Positions 8,747 through 17,128 are shown, numbered from the stretch's first letter. The stretch: DNA of 56,640 nucleotides from Bacillota bacterium (GCA_017889545.1 JAGFZV010000019.1:1-56640), one strand, 5' to 3'. Numbers and translations: made by a program. The notes: generated by a model from the letters alone, not told the origin.

Positions 8747-9931
8747 TTGAAACAATTGATTCGTCACGCGGCCATTGTTTTTCCGGATCACGTTGCTGTC
8801 GATTGTGATATGTTGATTATTGATGGGGTAATCGGCGCCGTTGGCCGCAATCTTCCTGATGATCGGGATGCGGATCGCTGCGATTTTTCCGGCGATATGA
8901 TGATCCCCGGTCTCATTGATACCCATGTACATGGCGCCGGTGGCAGTGATATCATGGATGGTACTGCCGAAAGTTTAGCTACCCTCCGGCAGGCTCTCTT
9001 TCGGGAAGGAACTACCGCTTTTCTCGGTACGACCTTATCGAGTTCTGCCGAGCAATTACTAGCCGTTCTCAAAAACATTGATTCCGGGCGAAAAGAAGCA
9101 AGTTATTCAGGTCAAGCGGAACTGTTAGGAGTTCATTTGGAAGGCCCTTTCTTAAACGCGGAATATAAAGGGGCTCATGTTGCTGAGTATATTCCGCCGT
9201 CGATTCCGGGCGGCGATATTGCGCTGCTAACGCAATTAGTGAATGCCTATCCCGGCCTCATTCGGATCCTCACTTTTGCCGTTGAACGGATGGATACGGC
9301 AGAGTTGATTGACTTTTGCCAGCGTCATGGCATTATTGCGTCAGCGGGCCATACGGATGCCGATTATATGACGATGTCTCAGGCAGCGGAAGCCGGAATC
9401 CTGCGCATCACGCATGCCTTTAATGCGATGCCGGGCATTCATCATCGCAAGCCGGGTCCGATGACGGAAGGTTTGCTTAATGCGGATATTGAACTAGAAT
9501 TGATTGCCGATGGCGTTCATGTTCATCCCGCGATCCTGGAAATGGCCTTTCGCCTTAAGCCACAGGATAAAGTGATTCTAGTGTCGGACGGCACGCGCTC
9601 TGTGGGGATGCCGGAAGGCGAATATGAACTGGGAGGACTGATGACGACGGTGAAAAATGGCATCGCTCGTTTAGCGGATGGTACCATTGCCGGCAGCGCC
9701 TATCCACTATTGCAGGGTATCCGGACACTGGTCCAGGTGCTGAAACGCCCAGTGCAGGAAGCCGTTCGTTTCGCCTCGCTCAATCCCGCCCGCGCCTTAG
9801 GCGTTGACCATCGGCTGGGCAGCTTAGAGGCGGGAAAAGACGCAACCTTCGTGCGGTTAAATTCGGATCTGACGGTAAAGCAGGTGTGGGTTCAGGGGGA
9901 ATTGGCGGCCGAGGAAAATGGGCAGAAATAA
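8747..9931 (+). CDS. nagA: N-acetylglucosamine-6-phosphate deacetylase
   Basis: NagA removes acetate from GlcNAc-6-phosphate, the product of MurQ. The amidohydrolase fold shows the metal site DTHVHGAGGSDIMDG, HLEGPFLN, a conserved His in SAGHTDADY, THAFNAMPGIHHRKPG, the catalytic Asp in LVSDGTRSVGMPEG, and C-terminal ASLNPARALGVDHRLGSL. The length of about 394 is normal. The start is probably TTG 8747, 7 bases after AAGGAGG; ATG 8741 is only one base from that site. It is the last gene of the MurNAc operon, followed by a terminator. No nagB (glucosamine-6P deaminase) is present in the window. Confidence 0.93.
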   Translation: MKQLIRHAAIVFPDHVAVDCDMLIIDGVIGAVGRNLPDDRDADRCDFSGDMMIPGLIDTHVHGAGGSDIMDGTAESLATLRQALFREGTTAFLGTTLSSSAEQLLAVLKNIDSGRKEASYSGQAELLGVHLEGPFLNAEYKGAHVAEYIPPSIPGGDIALLTQLVNAYPGLIRILTFAVERMDTAELIDFCQRHGIIASAGHTDADYMTMSQAAEAGILRITHAFNAMPGIHHRKPGPMTEGLLNADIELELIADGVHVHPAILEMAFRLKPQDKVILVSDGTRSVGMPEGEYELGGLMTTVKNGIARLADGTIAGSAYPLLQGIRTLVQVLKRPVQEAVRFASLNPARALGVDHRLGSLEAGKDATFVRLNSDLTVKQVWVQGELAAEENGQK

Positions 9932-9940
9932 AAATTTCAA

Positions 9941-9987
9941 TGAACCTTAACCTATGCGAAATTGCTGGGTTGAGGTTCAGCTTTTTT
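9941..9987 (+). terminator. Terminator of the MurNAc operon
   Basis: TGAACCTTAACC (9941-9952) pairs with GGTTGAGGTTCA (9968-9979), with one G-T pair, and is followed by a run of six T. It is a typical intrinsic terminator directly after nagA. Confidence 0.85.
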
Positions 9988-10027
9988 ACAAGAGCAGGGA
10001 CCTTATTTTTTCTTCTGCAAAAACTGC

Positions 10028-10073
10028 TTGACATTAATAGTTGTTGCACATATTATTAGTATAACAACTATTA
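10028..10073 (+). promoter_or_regulatory. Promoter with MarR-type operator
   Basis: A -35 TTGACA (10028-10033) and a -10 TATTAT (10051-10056) are separated by 17 bases. An 11-base inverted repeat brackets this promoter: TAATAGTTGTT at 10035-10045 and AACAACTATTA at 10063-10073. Its position over the core promoter of the marR gene argues for autorepression by that protein. Confidence 0.65.
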
Positions 10074-10157
10074 GCAAAACAATTATATTCTGAATCGACA
10101 GATGCAAACTTCGTTCAAAATGATGAAGGATAAAATAATTTTTGGAGGTGAAATAGT

Positions 10158-10610
10158 TTGACCATCTCCTTTTCTTTCGATGAATCTATTGGAATTCTGA
10201 CCAATGAAACAAGCCGGAAAATAGTTCACTTTTTAGCAGTGCACCTTGAAAGTCATAATATTACTCCTGCACAATGGATTGTATTACTCCGGTTATCCCA
10301 GCAAGAACCCCTTTCTCAAAGTGAGTTGTCTAAAAAAGTGAATAAGGATCAGCCTACGTTGGCACGGATATTGGATATTTTAGAACATAAAAAATTGATC
10401 GAAAGACAAGCAAGCAAAGAAGACCGGCGGTCCTTTGTGATCCTGCTAACCGGAAAGGGCGCTTTATTAGTACAGGAGCTGGCCCCTTATGTTGAAAGCA
10501 TATACGGTAAAATGTTACGAGGCATCCCCAAAGAACATTTAAATATATATAGCCAAACGCTCAATGCGATTAAGGAAAACATCCTTGCTGATGATGAAAA
10601 GATGCAGTAA
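10158..10610 (+). CDS. MarR-family transcriptional regulator
   Basis: This 150-residue winged-helix regulator dimerises and usually represses its own operon until a small ligand binds. The DNA-binding core is LSQSELSKKVNKDQPTLARILDILEHKKLIER, followed by the wing KEDRRSFVILLTGKGALL (conserved D-R-R in the MarR wing). It starts at TTG 10158, 8-9 bases after TTGGAGGTG. It lies just ahead of an acetate-transporter-like gene with a gap of only 32 bases, so it probably controls that gene. A palindrome over its promoter (10035-10073) is the likely operator. The ligand is unknown. Confidence 0.88.
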   Translation: MTISFSFDESIGILTNETSRKIVHFLAVHLESHNITPAQWIVLLRLSQQEPLSQSELSKKVNKDQPTLARILDILEHKKLIERQASKEDRRSFVILLTGKGALLVQELAPYVESIYGKMLRGIPKEHLNIYSQTLNAIKENILADDEKMQ

Positions 10611-10642
10611 AAAATGAAATGATCGATGAGGAGGAAGATTTG

Positions 10643-11266
10643 ATGTCCAAGAGTGAACATCCCTTTGCCCCTGCGGCGCCAGCCGGCCTGATGGTATTAA
10701 CTTTTTACCTAAGCTGTTTATTTCCGGTTCTTATTGGTACTGCGCCGGAAGAAATGATTTATGTACTAATTCCTCTTGGTTTAGCCGGCGGAATTGTCCA
10801 GCTTTCCAGCGGTATTATGGAACTTCGCTGTGGAATGATCGTACCCGGAAATATTATGTGCGGGTTTAGTGCATTTATGTTTCTTGGAATGGGGGAAAAT
10901 ATCTTAAAACTGTTTAAGTTGATCCCAGCCCATACGGCGGCTGTTGATGGCTATGTTTTTATGGTCATGGGACTTTATATGGTCGGCTTTACACTTCCTT
11001 TTTTGCATAAAAACCTGGTTGCCGGAATTTTCATGATCACAACGGATATCTTTTTCTGCGGTTGCGGTATTTCCTGGCTGTTTGGACTTCCTATCTTCTT
11101 TAAAATTGCCACCTGGTCTTTGGTGCCCATCGTCATAACGGCGATGTGGCAAGCGATAGCCGAAGTATTGAACCACAGTATGGGGCGCGAAATCGTTAAG
11201 ATGGGAGCTCCGCTGCTAAAAGGGACCGGACAGCTAAAACCCGCTGATGCTTTACAGATTCACTAA
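10643..11266 (+). CDS. GPR1/FUN34/YaaH-family acetate transporter-like protein
   Basis: This inner-membrane protein of about 207 residues has six predicted hydrophobic helices. The N-terminal motif FAPAAPAGLMVLTFYL corresponds to the NPAPLGL signature of SatP/YaaH acetate uptake proteins, and PLGLAGGIVQLSSGIMELRCG and TAFMFLGMG-like segments follow the family pattern. The predicted role is uptake or release of acetate or another short carboxylate. ATG 10643 follows GAGGAGGAAGA. It is the second gene of the marR operon and is followed by a terminator. The relation to the MFS gene downstream is unclear. Confidence 0.8.
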   Translation: MSKSEHPFAPAAPAGLMVLTFYLSCLFPVLIGTAPEEMIYVLIPLGLAGGIVQLSSGIMELRCGMIVPGNIMCGFSAFMFLGMGENILKLFKLIPAHTAAVDGYVFMVMGLYMVGFTLPFLHKNLVAGIFMITTDIFFCGCGISWLFGLPIFFKIATWSLVPIVITAMWQAIAEVLNHSMGREIVKMGAPLLKGTGQLKPADALQIH

Positions 11267-11287
11267 TGCAACATGGACAGTAACAAG

Positions 11288-11320
11288 AACCGTCTGCCTT
11301 TGGGTAGACGGTTTTCTATT
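11288..11320 (+). terminator. Terminator after the YaaH-like gene
   Basis: AACCGTCT (11288-11295) pairs with AGACGGTT (11306-11313), followed by TTTTCTATTT. It separates the marR operon from the MFS gene. Confidence 0.8.
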
Positions 11321-11463
11321 TGCCGCCATCGATCCGATAGAATGTTCCGCTGTTTTGTGAAAGAAATGCCTGTGTTATAATAAGCTGAAGGTTTTCATTA
11401 TGTGGAAAGTGTGGTTGTTTTTGTAGTATAGGTGTAGTAAAAGTATCAGCACATAGGAGAATA

Positions 11464-12732
11464 ATGATGCAGAAAAAGAACCAAATTTTAGTATGGATGG
11501 CCATTGCCATGATTATCAGCTATCTGCCGTGGTACAATTTCTCCGCAGTCCTCAAATATATATCCGCCGAATTTTCCTTGACCGCCTCTGATACGGGACA
11601 TATTATCGCAGCGTTTCAAGCCGGTTACGTAATCATCGTGTTAATTACGGGTTGGTTGGCAGATAAGGTAGGCGCTAAACGGGTAGTGATGTATGCGACT
11701 TTTTTAACAGCACTATTTTCCACCGCATTTGTGTTCGTCGCTCAAGACAAAGAAACAGTATTATTGATGAGGCTGCTGACTGGGTGCGCTGCAGGAGCTA
11801 TTTACGCTCCCGGCATGGCGTTGATTTCGAACTGGTTTCCTCCAAATGAACGCGGCAATGCATTGGGCGCGTATACGGCTGCATTGACCGTAGCTTCTGC
11901 AGGCGGCTATTTCGTAGCCGGGCCCATAGCGGCGGAAGCAGGTTGGCGGATCGGGATGCTTTGGACATCGGTACCTGTTTTCGCCGCGTTTATCATTATA
12001 TGGTTATTTATTCAAGAAAAACCGGTTAGTGCGGTTCAATTTGATGGACCTCCGTCAATGGCTCCTCAAGCGGCGCCTTTGGCCGCTCCGGAAGGCGGTT
12101 ATGCGGGCCCTGCAATGATTACGGGGGCTTATATGGGTCATATGTGGGAACTGCACGCTTTTTGGGCCTGGATCGGACCATTTATGGTCGCTTGTGCCAG
12201 CGTGTCCGGCATGCAAACAGTCGAAGCGGTAAAATGGGGCGGGTTGATGGCCGCAGCGATTACTCTCGCGGGTGCTCCTGCGGTATGGCTTATGGGGAAA
12301 GTGGCCGATAAGATGGGACGCACCAAGACGATTATCCTGTGTGCCACCGCTAGCCTTGCTGCCGAATTTGTCTTCGGGTTCCTCATTGGGCAGCCTCTTG
12401 CGATCATAGTTGCTTGTGGAGTATGGTTAGGTTTCTGGGTGATTTCAGATTCTGCCATTTATAAAGCTGGTTTAACCGACATGTGTACGCCAAAGGTCCG
12501 GGCCACCATGCTGGGACTGCAGTCGGCAATCGGTTTTTCTATGACGATTATTGCGCCAATAGCCTTTGGCAAAATACTTCAGGCGTATAACTCTACTAAT
12601 GATCCTACAGCGGCTGTCGTATGGGGCCCATCATTTATCGCTTTGGGCCTGGGCGCTATTCTGACCCCAGTAGCGGCATTGGTTTTACGCAATCTTTCGC
12701 AAGCGAGTCTCATGGCAGGGGGGAAAAGGTAG
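11464..12732 (+). CDS. MFS transporter
   Basis: This 422-residue major facilitator has about twelve hydrophobic helices. The loop-2 motif GWLADKVGAKRVVMYATF and its repeat GKVADKMGRTKTIILCA mark the two six-helix halves. ERGNALGAYTAALTVASAGGYF corresponds to the helix 4-5 region. A central hydrophilic loop carries a Pro/Ala-rich stretch (residues about 195-215). The substrate cannot be named; the fold resembles organic anion/nitrate-type MFS carriers. Start ATG 11464 (or 11467) follows AGGAGA. Only 5 bases separate its stop from the archaemetzincin start, so the two are probably co-transcribed. Confidence 0.85.
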   Translation: MMQKKNQILVWMAIAMIISYLPWYNFSAVLKYISAEFSLTASDTGHIIAAFQAGYVIIVLITGWLADKVGAKRVVMYATFLTALFSTAFVFVAQDKETVLLMRLLTGCAAGAIYAPGMALISNWFPPNERGNALGAYTAALTVASAGGYFVAGPIAAEAGWRIGMLWTSVPVFAAFIIIWLFIQEKPVSAVQFDGPPSMAPQAAPLAAPEGGYAGPAMITGAYMGHMWELHAFWAWIGPFMVACASVSGMQTVEAVKWGGLMAAAITLAGAPAVWLMGKVADKMGRTKTIILCATASLAAEFVFGFLIGQPLAIIVACGVWLGFWVISDSAIYKAGLTDMCTPKVRATMLGLQSAIGFSMTIIAPIAFGKILQAYNSTNDPTAAVVWGPSFIALGLGAILTPVAALVLRNLSQASLMAGGKR

Positions 12733-12737
12733 ATTAT

Positions 12738-13241
12738 ATGAACCAATCACTTGGCCTGTATTACCAGCCTGGTTTGGATGAGCAGATCCAGAAAATCAAG
12801 AAACAAATTGAAACAGTCTTTCCACAGCTTGCCGTTGCTATTCTTGGGCCGCTTGCAATCTTTCCGGAGGCATGGGATACGGCAGCGAAGCATTATGATG
12901 TGCGTTATCTGATCGCCCGTTCACCGGTTCCGGAAAGGAATGCGTATTCTTTGTGGGTTGTAACGAGTGAAATCGGGGATGTTTGGCACAGCTTTTTGTT
13001 TGGTGCAGTTGATGGCGCCAAGGCGGTTGTTTCAACAGCCCGCTTAGAAGATATTGAGGATATTGGCAAAGAAGCTTGCCACGAAGTAGGCCATTTGCTT
13101 GGCTTGGGCCATTGTCCGGAGAATTGTTTAATGGGTACATCATGGACGGTGCACTCGGTAAGCCGCAAGTCTGGAGATTTGTGCAGGGAGTGCCGCGAGA
13201 AATTGGCTGGAGAATTCCAGCATGATAAAAGCATACAATGA
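12738..13241 (+). CDS. Archaemetzincin family zinc metalloprotease
   Basis: The 167-residue protein contains the archaemetzincin signature HEVGHLLGLGHC, a zinc-binding HExxHxxGxxH with the adjoining Cys, followed by CLMGTSW (the Met-turn) and the C-terminal CRECREK pair of cysteines that bind a second structural zinc. The protein is predicted to be cytoplasmic, since no signal peptide is seen. Archaemetzincins are common in archaea and scattered in bacteria; their substrates are largely unknown. ATG 12738 follows GGGGAAAAGG at the end of the MFS gene. A bidirectional hairpin follows at 13247-13280. Confidence 0.88.
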   Translation: MNQSLGLYYQPGLDEQIQKIKKQIETVFPQLAVAILGPLAIFPEAWDTAAKHYDVRYLIARSPVPERNAYSLWVVTSEIGDVWHSFLFGAVDGAKAVVSTARLEDIEDIGKEACHEVGHLLGLGHCPENCLMGTSWTVHSVSRKSGDLCRECREKLAGEFQHDKSIQ

Positions 13242-13246
13242 GACAG

Positions 13247-13280
13247 AAAAGGGGCCGTGTTTTCACACGGCCCCTTAAAA
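13247..13280. terminator. Bidirectional terminator between archaemetzincin and porin genes
   Basis: A 12-base GC-rich stem, AAGGGGCCGTGT (13249-13260) with ACACGGCCCCTT (13265-13276), has a TTTC loop and A/T runs on both sides. It lies between two convergent genes and should end both transcripts. Confidence 0.85.
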
Positions 13281-13282
13281 TA

Positions 13283-14281
13283 TTAAAATTTATAAGTCAC
13301 AGTACTGCGGAAAGAAGTATAATGGGCGCCTGCGGGAGTTGCTCCTACGGTTTCGATTTTCTGCATATCGCTGTAGAAGAGACTGAAAGTGGTCGATTGA
13401 TCAAATTTATGGCTGAACCCATAGTACATTCCTTTTCCGTTATTATCATACGTGGTGGTTGACCAGTTATCGACAATATTACCGTCTCTTTCGACATTCG
13501 AGTAGCAGGTCCAGAAGGAATTCTTCTTGTCGACATCATAGTTAAGGCCAACGACGTAGGCTTTGTTGTACGAGGAAGCGTCGGATTGGGCATACTCACC
13601 GTAGATATTCAGTTTGGAGTTAATCGTATAGCTGGTGTTTACATCCCAGAATTTCTTGTCCGCAATAAAGTTTTCCCCATTTAATTTAACAAGTGTAGTT
13701 CCCAGGGTGAGATCTTTACTGGGATTGTAAGAAGCGGCGACGGCAAAAATTTTAGGGTCTTTTGGCCCGTATTGATCAAGTTCAAGGGCCGTAGCGGAGA
13801 CATTTGTCACACCGCTTTTCCCTGTAATCGTAATGCCATCAGCGAAGATATGCTTGCCGACGCCGTACGTGCTGTCGTAGATCAATCCATTCGCGCCGAT
13901 GAAAGCGTCTTGGCGGCCAATTTTGTAGTTCCAATTGCCATTTTTAACTTCTACGCCGAATTGATCAAAAAAGCCGATCACATTTCGCACATCATCGCCC
14001 TGGCCGGGGAAAGAATTAAAGTCGCGGGCAGATTGCGTATCGCCATTAATTGATTCAGCGCTGATACGGAAGTATAAGTCCGTATTCTTTGCAAACGATT
14101 CCGCTGTGCCATTCAGTATGAATTTCCATCTATTTTCAATGGCGTCCGAAGTATTGTCTTTCGTGTTCATGCGATGCTGGTATTGTACTTTTCCATCAAA
14201 TTCAACCGGGTTGGCTAAAACGGTGCTGCCTGCAGCAAGGACGAAGGTTAATGTAAGAGCAGTAGCGAGAGATTTTTTCAT
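13283..14281 (-). CDS. Outer-membrane beta-barrel protein (putative porin)
   Basis: The 332-residue protein has a clear Sec signal peptide (MKKSLATALTLTFVLAAG, cleavage near SVLA-NP or TVLA-NP around residue 24). The rest is rich in alternating strands with many Tyr, Asn, Asp and Thr and ends in TVTYKF, with the C-terminal Phe recognised by the BAM machinery. Segments such as NWNYKIGRQDAFIGANGLIYD resemble porins of Negativicutes. It would form a channel in the outer membrane, which makes the organism diderm. ATG follows GAGGAGGAAAACAA. It lies downstream of the thioredoxin gene on the same strand. The solute is unknown. Confidence 0.85.
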   Translation of the reverse strand: MKKSLATALTLTFVLAAGSTVLANPVEFDGKVQYQHRMNTKDNTSDAIENRWKFILNGTAESFAKNTDLYFRISAESINGDTQSARDFNSFPGQGDDVRNVIGFFDQFGVEVKNGNWNYKIGRQDAFIGANGLIYDSTYGVGKHIFADGITITGKSGVTNVSATALELDQYGPKDPKIFAVAASYNPSKDLTLGTTLVKLNGENFIADKKFWDVNTSYTINSKLNIYGEYAQSDASSYNKAYVVGLNYDVDKKNSFWTCYSNVERDGNIVDNWSTTTYDNNGKGMYYGFSHKFDQSTTFSLFYSDMQKIETVGATPAGAHYTSFRSTVTYKF

Positions 14282-14409
14282 TTGTTTTCCTCCTCAGGAT
14301 TATCACGTTTTTATCTGTTGACCAAGGTCATCACGCCGTCCAACTTCCACTGAGAAATTTTTAGCACAATCACATAGTTTGATTTGATACCGCTTTCATT
14401 CTTAAAATT

Positions 14410-14733
14410 TTATTCCAGAACTTCCGAAATTTTTTCTTCGACTTGTTCATCCTCGACATTGCCGGCAAGTTTTCCCCGAAGCTCACCTTCCTTGAAAAAA
14501 ACGATGGACGGAACTCCTTTTAAGGAAAATCTTTGTGTCAGGTTTTTATCTTCTTCAACATCAACGGAATAGAAGCCGAATTTACCTTCGTATTGAGGCT
14601 GCATTTCTTCCAGCATAGGCACGACTTCTTTGCATACGTGACAGTTCTTTCGTGAAAAAATCACCAAACAAGGGTCCCCGTTATCATAAATAATTTCTTC
14701 GAACCGGGTTGAATCTAGTTGTTGCAACGACAT
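14410..14733 (-). CDS. trxA: Thioredoxin-like protein with a CHVC active site
   Basis: This small thioredoxin-fold protein (107 residues) has the redox motif CHVC in IFSRKNCHVCKEVVPML instead of the common CGPC, and a cis-proline loop GVPSIVFFKEG. It should shuttle electrons from a thioredoxin reductase to target disulfides. ATG 14733 is 8 bases after AAGGAG; GTG 14742 is a weaker alternative. It follows the phosphodiesterase gene but is separated from it by a terminator-like hairpin. A thioredoxin reductase lies 4 kb away under the shared LysR-type element. The unusual dipeptide between the cysteines should alter redox potential and partner choice, which is inference. Confidence 0.88.
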   Translation of the reverse strand: MSLQQLDSTRFEEIIYDNGDPCLVIFSRKNCHVCKEVVPMLEEMQPQYEGKFGFYSVDVEEDKNLTQRFSLKGVPSIVFFKEGELRGKLAGNVEDEQVEEKISEVLE

Positions 14734-14789
14734 TATTTTCACTCCTTAAAATTGTAATGTACTGCAATTCTGTTATCGTTTCCATTCCC

Positions 14790-14829
14790 ATTAAAAGCAG
14801 CTATCAGAGTGTTGTTTCTGACAGCTGCT
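14790..14829 (-). terminator. Terminator after the phosphodiesterase gene
   Basis: On the minus strand AGCAGCTGTCAGA (14829-14817) pairs with TCTGATAGCTGCT (14808-14796), with a single mismatch, and is followed by TTTTAAT. It sits in the 110-base gap between the phosphodiesterase stop and the thioredoxin start. Confidence 0.7.
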
Positions 14830-14843
14830 CTTATCGCAATTTA

Positions 14844-16892
14844 TCAAATATCTTCTGAGAAAATCTGATAAATTGGCGCGCCTTCGCATTGCGCCGGGTA
14901 ACGCACGCCAAGCAATGCTGAGACGGAAGGGGCGACATCAACTTGCCGAATAATCCGATCTGTTGCAAATCCGGCCTTAATACCAGGACCTGCCGCTACA
15001 AAGATTGGCGACACGGAGGTGTCAAAATATCCCTCTGAGGTTGAAATGCTGTCACCATGCAATCGGTTATGGCCTTCTTCAATCGAGAAGAAAATATCTC
15101 CGCATTCCGGTCCATGAGTACCGATTAATACGGCATCCTTGTTCCTGAGACAGATGCCGACAATCCGTCTGCCTGACCGGGCATCTCTGTAATTGTACAA
15201 ATCATTGATGATTTGTTCTTCCAGCTCATATTGATCTTTCGGATCGACAATGCCATGTTTGTCACGGCCTTTGATATTCAGATAAATATAGTTGCTGCGG
15301 ATTTGGACCGCTCTGGTTTTCTCCCAATCGACTTCTCTTAGAGAATTGCCGTTTTCATCTTTTTTCAGGACCGTATAGCCCAGTTCTTCCATGATTTTTG
15401 TATTGAGGCCACCATATTCGCCTAAAATCGGCGGTACGTTTTCTCCAACGATGAGGCCATGATCGCTTAACACGAATACAGTCCAGCCGTCATCCAGCAA
15501 ATGCAGGAATTCACCGATATAATCGTCTGTTTGCAGATAGAACTTTTCAATAAACCCTTGATACGTTTTTTCATCCGTATGATCCCATGGAGTCAATGTT
15601 TTAGCCAGGTGCCATAATTGATGCCCTGCGCAGTCAATATTGTGCAGATGAGAAAATACGACTTCATATTCTTTTTCTTTGATGCAATAATTCATACAAT
15701 CCGCTTGCCACTTGTTGTAAAGCACCCAAGAGGGTTCAAAGATTTCGCGCACTAATTCGGCATCTTCTCCGCCGATCAAACTAACAGGAGGAACGACACC
15801 AACATTTTCAACAATTTCATTGAAAAGCGTTTTGGGGTGCCACAGCTGATCGTTGGAAATATCAAGCGCATTGCTGATCCAAAGTCTTACTTTGTTGCCT
15901 GCCGGATCAAGTTCCAGAATTTTCATGGAACGGCAAGCCGGTTTAGTGATTTCTTTTTTTGTAACGTCATCAATAATCCCGGATACCATGCTGTTACCGG
16001 ATAAAGTAACAATCGGAGTTTCTGCTTTTTTATTCTTATAAATCGCTACGCGGTCGTATTCACCGGCTTCGTTTTTAAGGATTAAAGCAGGGCGTCTCAT
16101 GACACCGCCAGAAGTAAGGATAGTGAATTCCTTCGCACCTTCAGGCGCATTTCCCCAACCAGCAGCATCTTTGAGCGGAGAGTTTACGATATCATAAGCC
16201 ACTTTGCTGCCGATGACCACTTCGGTGTCTTCATCGTCCATGACATAAGTGCGAATTTCACCGCCTTGGCGAGCCGTATCACCCCACCAAAGCTCCATCA
16301 TTTCATCATCCACTTCATCATCCAGAGTGTCTTCCAAATCGGTAATGATACAGCCAACGCCTGCCGGCTTATCCACTCTTGGCGCATAACGCACTTCTTT
16401 AATATCAGAGGAAGCGACAATCACTTTTTCCCAATCCAGCTGCGCAACACCCATGTTGACGGAGCCAGGTTGTGTACCATCTACAACGCTTAAATGTTCA
16501 CTTTGAGAGGTTGGAGGCCAGGAACTGCCGGGCCAATGCCAAACGAGTGTCTTTTTACCGGCTTCCGATGTGATATTCCAGATTTGTTCCGCAGTGCAAT
16601 TACGGGAATCCATGTTGTAAACAACAGCATCGAGACTATCCGGTGATTGACGCCAATAACAGGTGATGCCATGAGTTCCCGGGTAAGCGCCGGTCGCAAG
16701 TGTTGTCCAACATGGCGGGGTAATCGTCGGAATTGCCCCCAGTAATTTTAAGTCTTCTCTGGCAGCTCCGCGGTTAATTAATTTCTGTAAGTGCGGCATC
16801 TTCCCTTCAGCCAAGTATTTACGGGTAATTACCGGGTCCATGCCATCGATGCCTAATACTAATAATTTATTAGTAAGGGCTGTTCTTTTCAT
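14844..16892 (-). CDS. Alkaline-phosphatase-superfamily phosphodiesterase (NPP type)
   Basis: The 682-residue protein is a type I phosphodiesterase/nucleotide pyrophosphatase family member. Metal and nucleophile positions are visible: Asp in LVLGIDGMDP, the Thr nucleophile region TPPCWTTLATGAYPGTHGI (the NPP motif), NIDCAGHQLWH (D-x-x-x-H), VLSDHGL and THGPECGD. The sulfatase CxPxR motif is absent. There is no signal peptide, so it acts in the cytoplasm. It has a long middle insertion (about residues 150-330). Start ATG 16892 follows AAGGAG by 11 bases. Its promoter carries the same 28-bp element as the choline microcompartment operon. The likely substrate is therefore a choline-containing phosphodiester or related ester, an inference from regulation only. 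Confidence 0.85.
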   Translation of the reverse strand: MKRTALTNKLLVLGIDGMDPVITRKYLAEGKMPHLQKLINRGAAREDLKLLGAIPTITPPCWTTLATGAYPGTHGITCYWRQSPDSLDAVVYNMDSRNCTAEQIWNITSEAGKKTLVWHWPGSSWPPTSQSEHLSVVDGTQPGSVNMGVAQLDWEKVIVASSDIKEVRYAPRVDKPAGVGCIITDLEDTLDDEVDDEMMELWWGDTARQGGEIRTYVMDDEDTEVVIGSKVAYDIVNSPLKDAAGWGNAPEGAKEFTILTSGGVMRRPALILKNEAGEYDRVAIYKNKKAETPIVTLSGNSMVSGIIDDVTKKEITKPACRSMKILELDPAGNKVRLWISNALDISNDQLWHPKTLFNEIVENVGVVPPVSLIGGEDAELVREIFEPSWVLYNKWQADCMNYCIKEKEYEVVFSHLHNIDCAGHQLWHLAKTLTPWDHTDEKTYQGFIEKFYLQTDDYIGEFLHLLDDGWTVFVLSDHGLIVGENVPPILGEYGGLNTKIMEELGYTVLKKDENGNSLREVDWEKTRAVQIRSNYIYLNIKGRDKHGIVDPKDQYELEEQIINDLYNYRDARSGRRIVGICLRNKDAVLIGTHGPECGDIFFSIEEGHNRLHGDSISTSEGYFDTSVSPIFVAAGPGIKAGFATDRIIRQVDVAPSVSALLGVRYPAQCEGAPIYQIFSEDI

Positions 16893-16949
16893 AGTAATAA
16901 TCTCCTTTCGTTTCCCTTGCGCAAGTTCTGACCTTCACTAATCGTCTTC

Positions 16950-17005
16950 ATTATAAAAATTATGCTGTTTTCTGTAAAATACTCACTGATTATACCTGGT
17001 ATAAA
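16950..17005 (-). promoter_or_regulatory. LysR-type element 1 and promoter of the phosphodiesterase gene
   Basis: Read towards the gene, the element starts with TATACCAGGTATA (part of a 15-base palindrome, 16990-17004) and ends with TATTTT at 16981-16976. The TTTACA -35 box (16978-16973) overlaps that end, and a perfect TATAAT -10 box (16955-16950) follows after exactly 17 bases. The layout matches LysR-type activation: a palindromic recognition site upstream and a second contact beside -35. Three further copies occur at 18718-18745, 18864-18891 and 21366-21393. Confidence 0.8.
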
Positions 17006-17063
17006 CAACAACATTTCAGCTCATGCAGACGCAAGACCTTGACGTTTGCAGTTCCGGAGCATA

Positions 17064-17109
17064 AATTCAGCTCTTGACAGTTCCGATTGGAAGCACCAAG
17101 AGCTGAATT
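17064..17109 (-). terminator. Perfect 13-bp inverted repeat downstream of the MFS gene
   Basis: AATTCAGCTCTTG (17064-17076) and CAAGAGCTGAATT (17097-17109) form a perfect stem with a 20-base loop just after the MFS stop codon. There is no T tract on the minus strand, so it is at best a weak terminator or an RNA-stabilising 3' hairpin. Confidence 0.45.
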
Positions 17110-17128
17110 GTTTCGTCATGAGATTCGG

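Noticed and set aside
14319-14330. TGACC-AA-GGTCA palindrome in the porin leader
   Set aside because: Short, single copy, and not placed near a clear promoter; not enough to call an operator.
14844-16892. The phosphodiesterase as a choline sulfatase
   Set aside because: The sulfatase CxPxR or SxPxR formylglycine motif is absent; the site reads as the Thr-nucleophile motif of phosphodiesterases. There is a Cys in TPPCWTT but no following P-x-R.
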